From NCBI GenBank assembly GCA_009760885.1, contig CM019693.1:2980300-3044299 (forward strand): 64,000 nt of DNA. The letters run 5' to 3'. Below the pieces are notes generated by a model. The model ran no database searches and was not told the DNA's origin. It saw only the letters and a list, made by a program, of their open reading frames with translations. A program made the translations under genes and the position numbers. The stretch is from Achatina immaculata. Lineage: Eukaryota; Mollusca; Gastropoda; Stylommatophora; Achatinidae. Within the stretch, counting starts at the first letter, position 1. Each line of letters opens with the position of its first letter. This document shows, piece after piece, positions 1 through 11,557 of this stretch.

Positions 1-903
1 GTTGAAACACAGACCTTTGCGCAGCCAAAAATGGAAGGACATGGGGTCGAAGAATTTTATTGACGTATCGTTGCGCATTCAAGCCTCCTTCAATCAGCAC
101 CAATGGACTCCTTCCGTTGAAAATGATCATTCCCCATACCATTACACCTCCACCACCGTGCAGCAGAGCTTCATCAACGCAATTTTGGGCTAAACGTTCA
201 TTTGGCCTGCGGCAGACCCTTCTCCGTATATCATGGCGGTGCAACAAAAAGGAAGATTCGTCACTAAATCAGACACGTCTCCATTGATTGTCAGTTGTCC
301 AGGGCCGATGCTGGTTGGCCCAAATAAGTCGATTTTGGCGATGGCGTCTCGTTAAGACAGGATCTTGGTGAGGTCATCGTGCCATCAGTCCAGCTTCATG
401 CAGTCTATTCCGGACAGTTTGATCAGACACACGACGTCCTGCAAGCAGTGACTGGGCACTTGAGGAAGCTGTTGTAAACCTGTTTCTAAAGTGATGAACC
501 AGAATAAAGCAATCATCAGCTGCTGTTGTCACCCTGGGTCGTCCAGTGCGGTGCCGGACTTCAGCTGAGCCAGTGGCTTGGAAACGGTGCCAAAGTCGAC
601 TGATGGTACTCTGCTGCACGTTTAAATGCCTGGCAACCTGACTTTGACTCTCGCCTGCTTGCAGGCGACCAATAGCAATGTTTCGTAAATTTTTCGATAG
701 ACGCGTTATAATTGTCTGCTTGAAAGTTAACTTATTGTGTTTGTGTAACCTAATCCTTTTATATGGTTTCATTTGCGTGGGAAGTGAGCTGTGCTCACCA
801 CAAAAATCACGACTTTTCCATAAACTCAACATGAGTTATGGTAAAAAAAAAATGCATGATTATCAAGGGCAGCTACTGCGTTCTGACTGTACACGAGAAT
901 AGC
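1..903 (-). pseudogene. Tc1-like transposase, copy 1, cut by window edge
   Basis: The minus strand encodes a Tc1/mariner-superfamily transposase, an enzyme that cuts and pastes its own element. The frame at 832-374 holds the N-terminal paired-like HTH region, with GRLQAGESQSQVARHLNV, the STISRLWHRF recognition helix and the GRPR linker. After about 374 the frame breaks. Past an in-frame stop the same protein continues as SDESSFLLHRHD and then VMVWGMI, the start of the DDE core, until the window ends. The DNA is closely similar to the copy at 45695-48470. Both copies start to match at a CTATTCTCGTGTA sequence, here ending near 902, so the 5' end of the element is about there. A TATAAAAGG box lies before the coding region in both copies. 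The likely protein start is an internal ATG (MKPYKRIRLHKHNK) or a later one. Clearly non-functional; family assignment is firm. Confidence 0.88.
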
Positions 904-1134
904 AAAATTCACGCTAAATCATGGACCTGATATCTTGGTGACAATTTTTGATTTAGTTTGAGATACCCGGGAAAAAAACTTTTGTCTTAACATAAAAAAA
1001 TGAAGCTTGCATAAGCTATGCGTTTTGTTTGTTTGTTTGTTTTTTTTTTTTGACAGTATATTTCTGTTTTCTAATTTCTATTTCAAAGTGGGAAAGAAAA
1101 GTTGCACATGGTTAGACAATGAATAGAAGGGGGT

Positions 1135-1530
1135 GTAATCAGTGGGAGACCAAGACTTCAAAGTCACCCAACGACTGTAATCTTTGACAAGCAAAACTAC
1201 GAAATTATGCCGCAACTGTAATCATTGGCAGGTAAGACTTCGAAATATCCGAAAGACTGTAATCATTGGAAGATCAAGACTTTGAAAGTACCTAGCAAAT
1301 GTAATAATTTGTATATAAGACTTCGAAATACTGTAATCATGGGCAAGTGAAGACTTTGAAATAATCCGGCGATTGTAATCACTGGCAGGTAAAGACTTTG
1401 AATGAGGTTGTCCCGAATGCAGTGAAGCCGGAGTCTGAATTTTGAACTTTGACTTTGAAATCAGGCAACGATTGCAATCACTGGCAGGTAAAGACTTGAA
1501 GCCGTGCAGAGATTGTAATCCTCTGCTTTC
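1135..1530. repeat. degenerate minisatellite, TGTAATCATTGGCAGG motif
   Basis: The motif GACTGTAATCATTGGCAGGT followed by AAGACTTYGAAAT recurs about seven times, at spacings near 50 to 70 bp and with much divergence. It is noncoding. The spacing is irregular and the units are too diverged for a CRISPR array. The flanks 904-1134 and 1531-1947 show no recognisable gene or element. Confidence 0.6.
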
Positions 1531-1947
1531 TGTCGTGGGAAAGTAAATTGTACAATATATTAGGAGGCGACGAAGTTTGAAGACAACAAAGTTAAGTTAT
1601 TAAGTTCAACTGGTGAGTACGCTTTAAGTTTATTCTAACGCTCTTTGTACTGTAGGTCCAGGGTTCTGTTCCTTTGTTACTACTCATACTTTTGTAACGG
1701 TAAATGTTACGAGTGCTAACACTATTTATGTTTAGTGTCGATGGCCATGATTTAGTAATTTACAATCTGTGTTGTGTTTCAGTGAACGTTTACCTGAGAT
1801 GATGCTTGCGTTCATGGATGCGGTTAGCACGAGATTGAATTCTTACCGCTAGTGTGTTTAGTTGACAGAACAGAATGAGCGCTTGATCAGATTGGAGGTA
1901 TTTGCTGTTTCTGTCCACTGTAAATCCTAACTTGAAATTATGGAATG

Positions 1948-2397
1948 ATGTTTTTTAAGGGCATGCATCTTTCCCATCGCAACTTATCCCTGTGAGACCT
2001 GGACACCTTAACAAAACAGCTGAGAAACACATAAATGCCTTTGAATGTAAATGCTACAGAAGAGTCCTTCAAATGTCATGGACACAAAAGAGAATAAATA
2101 TATCCATACTACAAGAGCTTAATATTAAAGAAGGTTGGCTAGTTAAGAAGATTAAACAGAGAGAACTTAAATATTTTGAACATATTAAACGTCGTGAGAA
2201 TTTAGAGAAGACAGTCTTGGAAGGGTACATAATGGGAAAAAGAAAGAGGAAGACCAAGGCGAAGAGGGCTGCAAGACATCGTTAATGATCTGCGAATCGA
2301 TGCACCAGCAGCAAGGCTTACAACCGAGAGGCCTACAAGAGAGCTGATAGGGAGGCAAAGTTCCACAAGAGACATGCAAATGACTGACTGACTGATA
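1948..2397 (+). pseudogene. RTE/BovB-like LINE, C-terminal RT tail (family C)
   Basis: This is the 3' end of a non-LTR retrotransposon ORF2. It starts at the ARACIFPI-like stretch (AGGGCATGCATCTTTCCC) and runs through LNKTAEKHINAFECKCYRRV, ILQELNIKEGWLVKKI and KRKRKTKAKR. These match the region after the RT palm in BovB/RTE proteins. A stop near 2285 and frame changes show decay. The copy ends at GGCAAAGTTCC...CATGCAAATGAC and then a (TGAC)n tail. The better preserved relative is at 21505-22070, and others lie at 15500-15860 and 56485-56930. All end at the same 3' point, as expected for reverse-transcribed copies truncated at the 5' side. Confidence 0.82.
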
Positions 2398-3325
2398 CAT
2401 CTCGTCTTGGACTTGTTCCTATGCTCGTTGGAATGTAAGAGAAATACAAGTTCAGTGTCTTCATGGACTGACGGCTGAGATAAAGATGAAGCAGTCTGAT
2501 ATATCACATTATCTCCTGCTATCATCGACTTGCTATCATCATCTAGTTCCGCTTATTCAATTTCATGTATGCATCACCAGCACTGGACTTGAATTACTGA
2601 TTCTGCAACTTGTATAGTCTTGGCAAAGTGTGAAAGAATCCTAGAGTTTTTCTTTTTTTCCTGAACAGAGATTATCAACTCAGAGCCAAACATTCACATT
2701 TAGAAGTGTTGTCAACACTGCCCCTACACCATGGCTATAAGGTTACATTTTGGCACCGTAACCAGTCCAACTATAAAAATACTTGGCACCACAACCAGTC
2801 GAACTTCAGGTACATTTCGCTGTTTCTCTTTTTCTAGCGTCTAAAGTGTTTGGGGGGATTTTCCAGGATAAACCCGAGTAATCTGCTTCTTCTTTGTTAT
2901 TGTTATAGACAGCATAGTATACGGTTTATTTGCATAGTTTCCCTATGCTTGAAAATGAAATTTTTTTCATGTGCACGTTATAGACTGGGCTTTTAAAGAG
3001 AGAACTGGTATTGTGACTGAATACTGAAATTGAACACGGACTTAGTTTAAAGAACATATACGGATGTGACACCTGGGCTTTTGTAATCCTATAAAAGACA
3101 CTTCATTATGTGTCACTTATAGGGAACGTAGACTGGTAACATAGTGAAAGGTTTCCAGTTACTCAGAGATTACAAATAGAGATAAAGCGAAGTTCTTTTT
3201 TTTCCCATTTTGTGTGTACTTAGTGTGAAGTCGTAAATATGACTGAGATATATAGGGTGGATATCATACGATAGGGTATCGAACGCCGAATGCTGGGAAA
3301 GACATGGGATAGTTTGAGGACGAAA
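2398..3325. other. no gene recognised
   Basis: Unique-looking AT-rich DNA of about 0.9 kb. Short open frames are present on the minus strand, but they have no recognisable domains and overlap the LINE tail. I see no splice-bounded exon, RNA gene or repeat structure here. Confidence 0.5.
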
Positions 3326-3329
3326 ACGC

Positions 3330-3662
3330 TATTCATTTTGGAAGTCAGCGAACCATAACAGATCAAGACCCTGCCCCACCTCTCCGTTGGTACACCCCCC
3401 CCCAAAAAAAAACCAAAAAAAAAACAAATGCAGTTTGGCTAACGGGCCAAGGATCGTAAAAGTCCCCATGGTAGTGAAGTCTGCTAAAGAAGTACTGCAC
3501 AAGCCTTGCTTTTTTTAGCTGCCTGCAGGGAGTGAAAAAATTGCTGCCATAAGTCACCTTCAAGCCGACACGATGCTGTGCTTCAACATCTTCACAGCAT
3601 CGGCTGCAGAGAACATTAGCTGGCAGACCCAGGGATATTGAAGAAGAAGAAGAAGAAGAAGA
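3330..3662 (+). repeat. dispersed repeat family A, copy with (GAA)n tail
   Basis: Family A is a noncoding repeat of about 330 bp seen a dozen times in this window. Landmarks in order are GCGAACCATAGCTGACCAAG, a CCCACCTCTCCGTTGGTAC box, GGCTAACGGG, CCCCATGGTGGTGGAGTCTG, CTTTTTAGCTGTACTCC, CGATGCTGTGCCTCAACA and GCATCGGCTGCAAAGAACA, then a short simple-sequence tail. In this copy the tail is GAAGAAGAAGAAG at 3641-3660. Directional tails suggest a retroposed, SINE-like element, but no tRNA, 7SL or 5S head is obvious. Open frames crossing it are accidental. Confidence 0.8.
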
Positions 3663-3742
3663 CACAGACTCCGGAAACCTCGTATAAATCACCGGGTGTG
3701 ACAGGGAACTGTCGTAAGGCAGCAGGCAAACCAGACAAGAAG

Positions 3743-4300
3743 CAGCAGTCAAGTTATGTACTGAGTGTAATAGATCAAGATCCCCCCAAAGAAACAGTAG
3801 TCAGGTTATGTACTGAGTGTAACAGACCAAGAATCCCCCCCCCCCATAAGAAAACTGCAGTCAAGTTATGTACTGAGTGTAATAGATCAAGATCCCCCCA
3901 AAGAAACAGTAGTCAGGTTATGTACTGAGTGTAACAGACCAAGAATCCCCCCCCCCCATAAGAAAACTGCAGTCAAGTTATGTATTGAGTGTAATAGATC
4001 AAGACCCCCCACAAAGAAACAGCAGTCAAGTTGTGTACTGAGTGTAATAGACCAAGAAACCCCACCCCCCAACCAACAAAGAAACAGCAATCAAGTTGTG
4101 TACTGAGTGTAATAGACTAAGAACCCCCCCCCCCTCCAAACCAACAAGAAACAGCAATCAAGTTGTGTACTGAGGGTAATAGACCAAGACCCCCCCCCAC
4201 TTACAAAGAAACAGCAGTCAAGTTGTGTATTGAGTGTAATAGACCAAGAACTCTCCCCCCCCCCCAAGAAATAGCAATGAAGTTGTGTACTGATTGTAAT
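3743..4300 (+). repeat. 52/60-bp minisatellite with poly-C tracts
   Basis: About ten tandem units are anchored on GTCAAGTTATGTACTGAGTG followed by TAATAGATCAAGA and a C-rich run of 6 to 10 bases. Anchor spacing is 52, 60, 52, 60, 53, then 61 to 65 bp. The first four units therefore form a two-unit higher-order repeat. Later units have longer C-tracts and TTGTG in place of TTATG. Confidence 0.85.
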
Positions 4301-4379
4301 CTATATATATGTATATGTATATAGGATCCGGCATAAAGCTTAACTGGATTTAACTGACGTAGTGCGCAGAAACTGATTA

Positions 4380-5640
4380 CGTATGAGAAAAAAAAACCAC
4401 ATGAGGTCAGAGATGCAGCGGACACACGCTAACTTAATGGCTTCTTGGCAAACACACCATCGCGCGTTCACCGCTGAAACTTATTTTAAAAGTGGAGAAT
4501 GGTCTGTTACTCTACAACGAAAGTTTCGTCGCCATTTTGAGTTACATCCCATGATAATCTTCCCGATCGGAGAGCAGTTTTGAGGTGGGTTAAAAAAAAA
4601 AAAAATTACGGAAACCGCTGTTGCCTTAATAACAAGGCTACTGGTCGTCCGAGAACTAAACAGACACCTGAATGAATTCAAGAAGTCTGCACCGCATTGC
4701 TTCGTAGCCCTCGGCGATCAGCTGTTAGGCACGCTTTGGCACTTGCTATGTCGGATCGCTCGCTACGTCGCATCATTCATAATCATCTGCATTTACACCC
4801 TTACAAGTTGCAAGTTGTGCAGCAACTGAATGATCTGGATAAAATTAACATACTTGACTTTTCTGCCGATTTTCTAACACGCATTAAAGAAAATCCGAAT
4901 TTGCTCAATAACCTCATAATGTCTGATGAAGCATAGTTTGAATTGTCAGGAAGTGTGAACAAGCAGAACCTCAGACACTGGTCAGCTGAAAATCCACAAT
5001 CACTGCATGAGAAACCACTCCATAGTGACCGAGTAACAGTGTGCTATGGGCCTGCATCATTGGCCCATATTTTTATGAAGACGAAGACGGGCATACTCTT
5101 ACTGTTAATAGCGATCAGTATGAGCAGATGCTAACTGAATACTTCATTCCAGAGTTGGCTAATAGAAATAAGAACCTAATATGGTTTCAACAAGATGGAG
5201 CAACTGCCCACACAGCCCGCTGCGACAAGCATTTCCCAATCGCCTTATTTCCAGATTTGGTGATGTTCATTGGCCGGCAAGGTCACCGGATTTATCGGCT
5301 GCAGACTTCTTTTTGTAGAGGTACCTCAAGAACACGGTGTATGCTAGTCGACCACAGTCAGTTGCAGACCCAAAGGATCTAATCCTTGGACTGCATTCAA
5401 AATATCCCTTTCATCATGTTAAATGGTGTTATGCAGGAATTTTCCAGACGCCTGGCTGAATGTATCAAATGAAATGGCGGTCATCTAACCGGCGTAATTG
5501 TCAAAACCGAAATATGATTGTCAGTAATAATAAAATTACCAACTTTTCTGAGTTTCATTTCACTTTTTTTTTAAACCAAAAACATGTATGCCACTTAATT
5601 TATTTTCCATTTAAAAAATCTAGCTACGCTTTATGCCGGA
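4380..5640 (+). pseudogene. mariner-like (DDE_3) transposase, frameshifted
   Basis: A full-length but broken transposase of the Tc1/mariner superfamily, of the type common in arthropods and other invertebrates. In order, spread over several frames: an HTH start (YFKSGEWSVTLQRKFRRHF), LRWVKKF, a GRPRTKQTPE linker, SAVRHALALAMSDRSLRRII and HPYKLQVVQQLND (second HTH), IMSDEA (first catalytic Asp), GSVNKQNLRHWSAENPQ, EKPLHSDRVTVCY, PYFYEDEDG, IWFQQDGATAHTAR (second Asp), and SPDLSAADFFL (third acidic residue, read in a shifted frame near 5287-5325). The protein ends near CIKWNGGHLTGVI around 5500. Several frameshifts and stops, including one right after IMSDEA, make it inactive. No terminal inverted repeats were confirmed by eye. 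Confidence 0.85.
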
Positions 5641-5704
5641 CCATGTATACATCTGCAAGCACTTGACATAAGACCCGACGTCTGCAAGCTATTTGTAAGG
5701 TAGA

Positions 5705-5709
<5 letters not shown>

Positions 5710-5739
<30 letters not shown>
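5710..5739. repeat. (TA)n microsatellite
   Basis: An uninterrupted AT dinucleotide run of about 30 bp. Confidence 0.95.
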
Positions 5740-5743
<4 letters not shown>

Positions 5744-7003
5744 ATAACTGTCTGGCATAGTTACAGATGCTTTCTCAGCATGTTCTCTTCTATGTCTGCT
5801 TTCTTCCTTGCCCTACCTGCTTGTCTTCCGTCTGTCTGGTCGCATGCTGTACCCCTCTCCATCAAGTGCGGTTCCACGTTGTTTATCCTGCCTTGCCGTA
5901 TATATTCTGTTACCGTTCAGTCCTACAGCTTTTATCCTCTTTATTTTACTATGAGGTTCAAGGTGTTTGCTGGTTAAGTTACATTTTCGACCTGAGACAG
6001 ACGGAATGGCGACTAGCGGAAAAAATAATCGAACCTGAATGAATTTGACATCTTTTTAATTCAACGAGCAGCCCATCAAATGTTAATGCCAGTAGATGGA
6101 CTGACGGATAGACAGCCAGATAGATATGAGTAGAAAGTTTATGACTTACGAGACAAGCAAGCGCCAAAAATTACGAAGCCCCTTTAACAGGCTTTGGCAC
6201 GCACCGACGTACAAATGATACATTTACTTGCATACTTCGGTTCGTGCGTGCCTACGCGATATTCTTGAGACCAGGTCCTGTTCAACAAATGTGCACGCGG
6301 GTTCTTTGTGGTGCAACAACATTGAAACGTCAGTGCAGACAATCCACATCCTGACAAAACGCTTTCTCCAGGGTCAAACCCACCCCCCCCTCCCCCCTCC
6401 CTTTCATATTTTCCCAGCAAACATTGAAATAAGACGTTATGTCTAGATGAGGTCTGTAAATATCTATAGGCAAGTCAGTAGTAAAGAGTGAAAGCAAGAC
6501 GCAGTACTCTGAATGAATAAAGTAGTCGTTAGCTCCCCACAGCTGATCGCTTGCGTCAGGGTGGCGAGCAACTAGTAACAAAGACCCTATTCTTACCCCT
6601 CCCCCCAACACACATACGGTGTCCCTGGCGATAGACAGCAGTCTGGGCCAAGTGAATTATGAGTCGAAATGGAAAGACAAACCGAATCCTTAAAAAAAAA
6701 ATACGCCGTACCGAAGAAAGATGTATCGGGCCGAAAGACTCAGATATGCACACAAGTTGAAAACTGTCACGCAACGCTATCAACCGCCTCTTCTTGAAGA
6801 AGTCAATAAGAAGAATACACTTGGAAGAATAAGTAATAGTAGCAGTGAAGAGTAATCTTTTTTTTTAAATACAATCACAGTGGGAACAGACAGTATCATT
6901 AAGTCCAGGCTGATGAGTACGCGACCCTGCCCAAACTCTGAGATGCCAGAAACAGGTAGTTTTGCTTCATGCAGATCTGGCCAATGTGTGTGTGTGTGTG
7001 TTT

Positions 7004-7044
<41 letters not shown>

Positions 7045-7215
7045 AGGGGGGACCTAGATGTGTTTCCCGTGGATGTAGGGATTCTGTGAATCCCACTTCT
7101 TAAATCCACTTCACGGAGTTTGGGGGGGGGGGGGGGTAACTGTGATAACTTTAATCAGTGTCCTCTTCCAGACCATGTTTGTAACCAACTTGCTGAGAAT
7201 TGGCTTCTCCTTTTT
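5740..7215. other. noncoding stretch with (GT)n microsatellite
   Basis: No gene recognised. It holds a (GT)n tract with interruptions at about 6985-7042 and G- or C-homopolymer runs near 6385 and 7122. Open frames here are short and without domain features. Confidence 0.55.
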
Positions 7216-7219
7216 CTTT

Positions 7220-7560
7220 AGCTTTGGTTCTTCCTGGAACTACAAGCTGCTGTTCTTCTGCAGCCAATGCGGTGGAAGTGTTGGGGCAGGGCCTCATGTG
7301 GCACGGGAGTGGGTTATGGCTATTTTTTGTTCACTCCCTGAGTGCACCTAAAAAAGCAGTGGGTGCACAGTACTTCTTTATTAGACTCCACCACCATGGA
7401 GACTTTGGCTATCCCTGGACTGTTAGCCAACCTAGACCTGTCACTGGGGGAAGGAGGGGGGGGGGGTGTGACCAACGGAGAGATAGGACCGGCTCTTGGT
7501 CCGTTGTGGTTCGCCGACCCTGATTCTAGTATGTCAATCATGGGCCGCTGTTTGACAGAG
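7220..7560 (-). repeat. dispersed repeat family A, minus copy
   Basis: Read on the minus strand it carries the family A landmarks: the GTTCGCGAACC-like start, the CTCTCCGTTGGT box near 7470, TTAGCCAGGTT/GGCTAACAG, CCATGGTGGTGGAGTCT near 7390, and the GCAGAAGAACAGCAGCTTG end near 7250. It is more diverged than the copies at 53 kb and 60 kb. Confidence 0.75.
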
Positions 7561-7779
7561 CGGGCAGGGTCTCAGCCCCCATTTCGCTCCTGAATGGTGG
7601 TGGCTGCTACGTTACGCTGATAAATGATAAAGAAAGCTGGCATCTGCGGTCTTCCTCGAAGGTGATTAGCTTTTACTTCAGGCGTACACCTCGTATCATG
7701 TTACAATATAAAAGTTATCGATAGAGGAATAAGCGTATTCAGCGTTTCATTGTTTCACATAAACATAGATATTGGCTAA

Positions 7780-8060
7780 CAAAGTGACATACAGGATGGT
7801 ACGGGAAAGTTCCCGAACTGGTTATAAAAAAAATAATAATAATAAAGTACAGGCTTACAGTAAAGGGAAATAATCCGCTTCAGAACGTACATAGCGATTA
7901 TAGCGCTACTTCCACGCCTCTAGACCATCATATAAGTCATTTTCCTGAAGGACATCCAGTACCGTCCGTGATTTCACTTGGATTTCATCTACCACGTCGA
8001 AGCTTTAATTCTGTTTTGACTCTGAGGTTTAATTTTATTTTGAGGACAAGGCAAAGTCAC
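7780..8060 (-). pseudogene. mariner-like element, 3' remnant
   Basis: On the minus strand, fragments in shifting frames resemble the C-terminal part of a mariner transposase: VLQENDLYDGLEAWK, RYVRSEADYF. These match the family pattern in which a Phe-rich helix is followed by a Trp and a final GDYFEGD-like motif. A GGTACGGGAAAGTTCCCGAAC end sequence near 7798-7818 is typical of the termini of such elements. Only about 90 codons survive and they are broken. Confidence 0.5.
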
Positions 8061-8464
8061 GGGGGGGGGGGGGAACGGGACTAGGTCAGGCAAGTACGGA
8101 AGGATATGGGTATATATATATTCTGTTGCAGATTTGTGTGTGTATGTGTGTGTGTGTGAGTGAGAAACCCTGTTGTTGTGGTCAAACAGTAATAGACCAC
8201 CAACTCAGCTGTTTATGCTAGCACGGAGTATCTCTTGTGTTCCGAGGGAAGATTGAATCACGCCGAGAATACTGCTTTAATTGGTGCCGCGACAACCCAG
8301 GTTCGAATCCTGGTCACTTTAGCCATCTCGTGAAACTCAAAGGCACGCGTCAAGACTCCGCTTTTCATCCAGTGTCACGAGCCAGGGGACAAACTTCGTA
8401 GCAACTCGGAGCATGTTTGGGTGTTCCGTGAGGATCTGCCGACAGACTCCATAACCGATTCGAA

Positions 8465-8560
8465 CCATGTGATTAATTGGTTGATCTTTATTTCCAAAGA
8501 GTTAAGAACTGGGCACGCAGGCCCGTATGATATTCTGGCCTTTATCATACAACACTAACT
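8465..8560 (-). repeat. LINE/SINE 3' end with (ATCA)n-like tail
   Basis: On the minus strand GGCCTGCGTGCCCAGTTCTT, AACTCTTTGGAAATAAAGATC, then CAACCAATTAATC. The same module occurs on the plus strand at 20540-20597, ending in (AATC)n. It therefore marks the 3' end of a retroposon family. Just upstream on the plus strand (8300-8317) a perfect 5-bp stem closes a TTCGAAT loop, a tRNA T-arm-like B box, probably from a SINE head; no full tRNA fold is present. Confidence 0.6.
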
Positions 8561-8809
8561 GTCGTGAGAGAGTACTCAGCGGTGGTCTTCATGGATGAGC
8601 TCACTTTTTTTTCAGATTTTCTGACGTTTTCCTGGTGACTGATCGCCCTGATCGTTTCATCATCTTCAACAGACACGCATCGACTCTTAAACGCGCATGT
8701 CGTCGAAGGCATGTGTTCGACCTAAAGAATGTTCGCCAAAAAATCCAGAAGGAGCATTTCGAGGTCTCTATAGCAGATTTGTTCAGCTTCATCTTCTTCT
8801 TCTTCTGCT

Positions 8810-10050
8810 GCTTCTTCTTCTTCTTAGCTTCTACCACCAAGACCGCCCTGTGATCCTACTGAATTTATCTGTGGTCCTCGTTAAGTCCCGTGGTCCCCGA
8901 AAGGACCACGTGAGATCCTCGAGAGGACCACAAGAGGTTCGTAGTATCGCAGGGCTTGAGCCTGTATTCTTGGTGGGTCTCAGAAGGGGACTGCGTGACA
9001 CCGTGGTTTTCGTTGCACCAGTTTAGTCTAGAGTTGGACTTTCTCACCGGAAGACCTCGACGTGTTTTGGATATCAGTGTATCCCCGCTGGGTGAGAGGC
9101 GGTAGCCCACCCCTGCCAGAGTTGGACTTTCTCATCGGAAAACCTCAGCATTATTAGGATACGCATACATCCCCGCCGGGTGAGAGGTGGTTGCCTATCT
9201 AGACTGCCCTAGTCCAGTGTCTCCGACTTCAGCATTTTGTGGTCGTGGCCGCTACCCTTCCTAGCTGTGAACAGGAGGGAGCTTTTGTTCAGGAGGACGA
9301 ATCCTCGCCACTAGTGACTTCCACCCCTGGGTTGAGCCAGTTTAGACATATTATCCCAGTACGGGCGTGTTTGGGACGTGACCGACCTCTAGAGCAGAGG
9401 TACGGTGACATGCGTAGCCTTCAAGTTTTACCCCTGGTGTGAGCCGGTTTAGGCATATTTCACCAGTCTGGGTGTATATCGGGCGTGACCGACCTCTAGA
9501 GCGGAGGTGGCTTAACATGTCTAGCCATCAAGTTTCACCCCTGGTGTATGCTGGTTTAGGCATATTTCACCAATGTATGTGAATTTCGGACGTAGCCGGC
9601 CTCTAGAGCAGAGGTGCCGTGGTATGTGTAGCTCTCGCAGCGATACTACTGGACATACGGATTAAATTTCACTTTATCCTTTCCTTCACCTTGTCACATC
9701 GGCGCCGCACAGCAACCCTTACTTCTTTTCCGCAGTTTCTTCCTTGACCGGGAGGAGCTTCACTCCACGCGCGGCATCCGAAGAGTCTGGCCAGCATTGT
9801 CTTAACCTCTGGGTTAAGCCGGTTCATGCATTTCACCCGATATGAGTGCACTTAGGACGTGGCCGACCTCAAGACCAGAGGTGCCGTGATTTGACTGTTT
9901 GCTTTGCATTATCCTTTCTACCACCATTTCCGCAGTGGTGCCGCGCGGCAACCTCATTTGCACCTTTCTTCATTGGCCGGGAGGAGCACCGCTCCACACA
10001 CGGCAGCTGAAGAATCTAGCTAGCAGCGGGTCCAGCTTCACGGAAACTGA
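8810..10050 (-). repeat. dispersed repeat family B, copy 1 (1.2 kb)
   Basis: This segment is the reverse complement of the repeat at 44453-45694. Starting from the (GAA)n-tail end, shown here as a CTT-rich tract at 8795-8825, it contains a CTACCACCAAGACCG end box, GTGGTCCTCG/GAGAGGACCAC inverted motifs, and two modules with CTTTCTCACCGGAAGACCTC and GGGTGAGAGGCGGT. It then has four modules with CCGACCTCTAGAGCAGAGGT followed by a GGTTTAGGCATATTTCACC box. It is noncoding in all frames. A SINE-like or nonautonomous retroposon is likely from the directional tail. The modular structure is unusual, and I do not recognise the family. Confidence 0.75.
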
Positions 10051-10620
10051 TGCAGGCACGTTGCTGGGAATTGTCAGCTATCACAACGATCGCCGAGTGT
10101 CCTAACACAAAGACATAAAAAACCGCGGGTACAAATTGGGCATGTATAGACAGTACGAAGCCAAGTGGCAGATTGACTCAGCAGGCTTGGGGTAATAACT
10201 TTAATAAGTGTTTGGCACGTATCTGTACAGTCACGGCAAGTACAACTTGGGAACTTTTCAATACCTCCTCATGTTCTTATAGAAAAGGCTAATAGACTTG
10301 ACACATAAAAGATCTGACACATAAAGAGACAGACAAAATGACGAATAGGTAGACTGATTTTCTGTGTGTAAATGAATGAAGGGATGAACGGGCAAACCAC
10401 AAACGGATTATGTAACAGTAGTGTTATACGGAGTATACGGAGAAGATGAATTAAACTAACTTCAGTCTTCATTTTCCATTATAAATACCAGCGTAATGTT
10501 GTGCCTCTCATGATTTAAAATATACAAGTAATCTTACCCAGTTTTGATATTACATTCAGATGCCCTTCGGTATAACTTTTTTTTTCATTAAAAGATAGAA
10601 AAATCAGTCTGTAGGTTTTT
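10051..10620. other. no gene recognised
   Basis: AT-rich DNA with no domain-bearing frame, repeat or RNA gene that I can support. Confidence 0.45.
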
Positions 10621-10628
10621 AACATTTG

Positions 10629-10740
10629 ATGGATGGATGGATGGATGGATGGATGGATGGATGGATGGATGGGTGGGTGGGTGGACGGACGGACGGACGG
10701 ACGGATGGATGGATGGATGGATGGATGGATGGATGGGCGG
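10629..10740 (+). repeat. (TGGA)n microsatellite
   Basis: Tetranucleotide array of GGAT units with an inner block of GGAC units near 10683-10702. It continues to about 10740 in GGGC variants. Confidence 0.95.
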
Positions 10741-11424
10741 AGGGACCGATGAATTCTCTGAGCAGCAACTAACAAAAAATAATAAAACCAGAAAAGATTA
10801 TGCATCACTTTTCTCCTCTCCGTAGCTCACTCTCACCTGGCACAACACGTGCACTTTAGACCTGTCTTGTCCCTGCCCGCAAGTGAACCAGCAAATGCTG
10901 AACTAAACACGTTCTTACCAGCAACGTGTGTCGTGTGTTGACAACATGTTCTAATGATTTCTCCTATCAGTGGCCGTGTTGACATCGATGTGGTATGTAC
11001 ATATTCAAGAATTTGCATCGTTGCGTTTGTACGAGTGTTGTGTGAGGAGATCATGCAAGTTCAGAAAATGGCGGGGTGCGAAATGTAATTCTCGTTCATA
11101 TACCCAAGCGTATTCAAACTCCTAGCCTTATACGTGATGTTTAATGTGACATTTAAATTACTGTAATCGCTCTACTCGAGCTGTTACAAACCACAATGGA
11201 ATGTTCTCTATTCTAAACAGCTTCCAATTCGTGGTGGTGGTGGTGGTGGCTGGCTGGCTGGCTGTTCCATAAATAAACCGTTTAAACAAATCTTCATATC
11301 TTTAGGAACCCAGTTGCTGACCTTTTGTTTTCCCGATGACGTGTCCTCTGTTGACAATAAAATTTGTGTACGAGGACAAGATTGTTTCGGGGTTTGTTCT
11401 TTTTTTTTTTTTGGTACAAAATAC
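10741..11424. other. no gene recognised
   Basis: Noncoding as far as can be read. Short GGT and GGCT runs occur at 11231-11263 and a T-run near 11401. Confidence 0.45.
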
Positions 11425-11557
11425 GGGATGCTGATTATTTTATCCGTGGTGATACTAATTAATGGCGATGAGAATGGAGTGATATTTTCTTGCTGATGAT
11501 AGTAATTAATGACGATGAGGCTAGACTGGTTATTTTACGAGTGGTGATATTAATTAA
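11425..11557 (+). repeat. 48-bp minisatellite, left part
   Basis: Nearly three units of a 48-bp repeat. Each unit reads TGACGATGAGGCTAG, ACTGATTATTTTATGAG, TGGTGATAGTAATTAA. The third unit (11510-11557) is exactly 48 bp and stops at TTAATTAA. The array resumes in phase at 13107 after the Helitron. Confidence 0.9.

Noticed and set aside
1135..1530. Regularly spaced similar segments that could suggest a CRISPR array.
   Set aside because: Spacing varies widely, the repeated text is strongly diverged, the 'spacers' are similar to each other, and the host is an animal genome.
6905..6950. A CTGATGAGTACGCG sequence resembling the start of a hammerhead ribozyme core.
   Set aside because: The required GAAA and the closing stems are not found at suitable distances; other CTGATGAG sites fail in the same way.
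8295..8325. A T-arm-like CCAGGTTCGAATCCTGG that might mark a functional tRNA gene.
   Set aside because: No acceptor, D-arm or anticodon stem can be built upstream; a SINE or tRNA pseudogene remnant is more likely.
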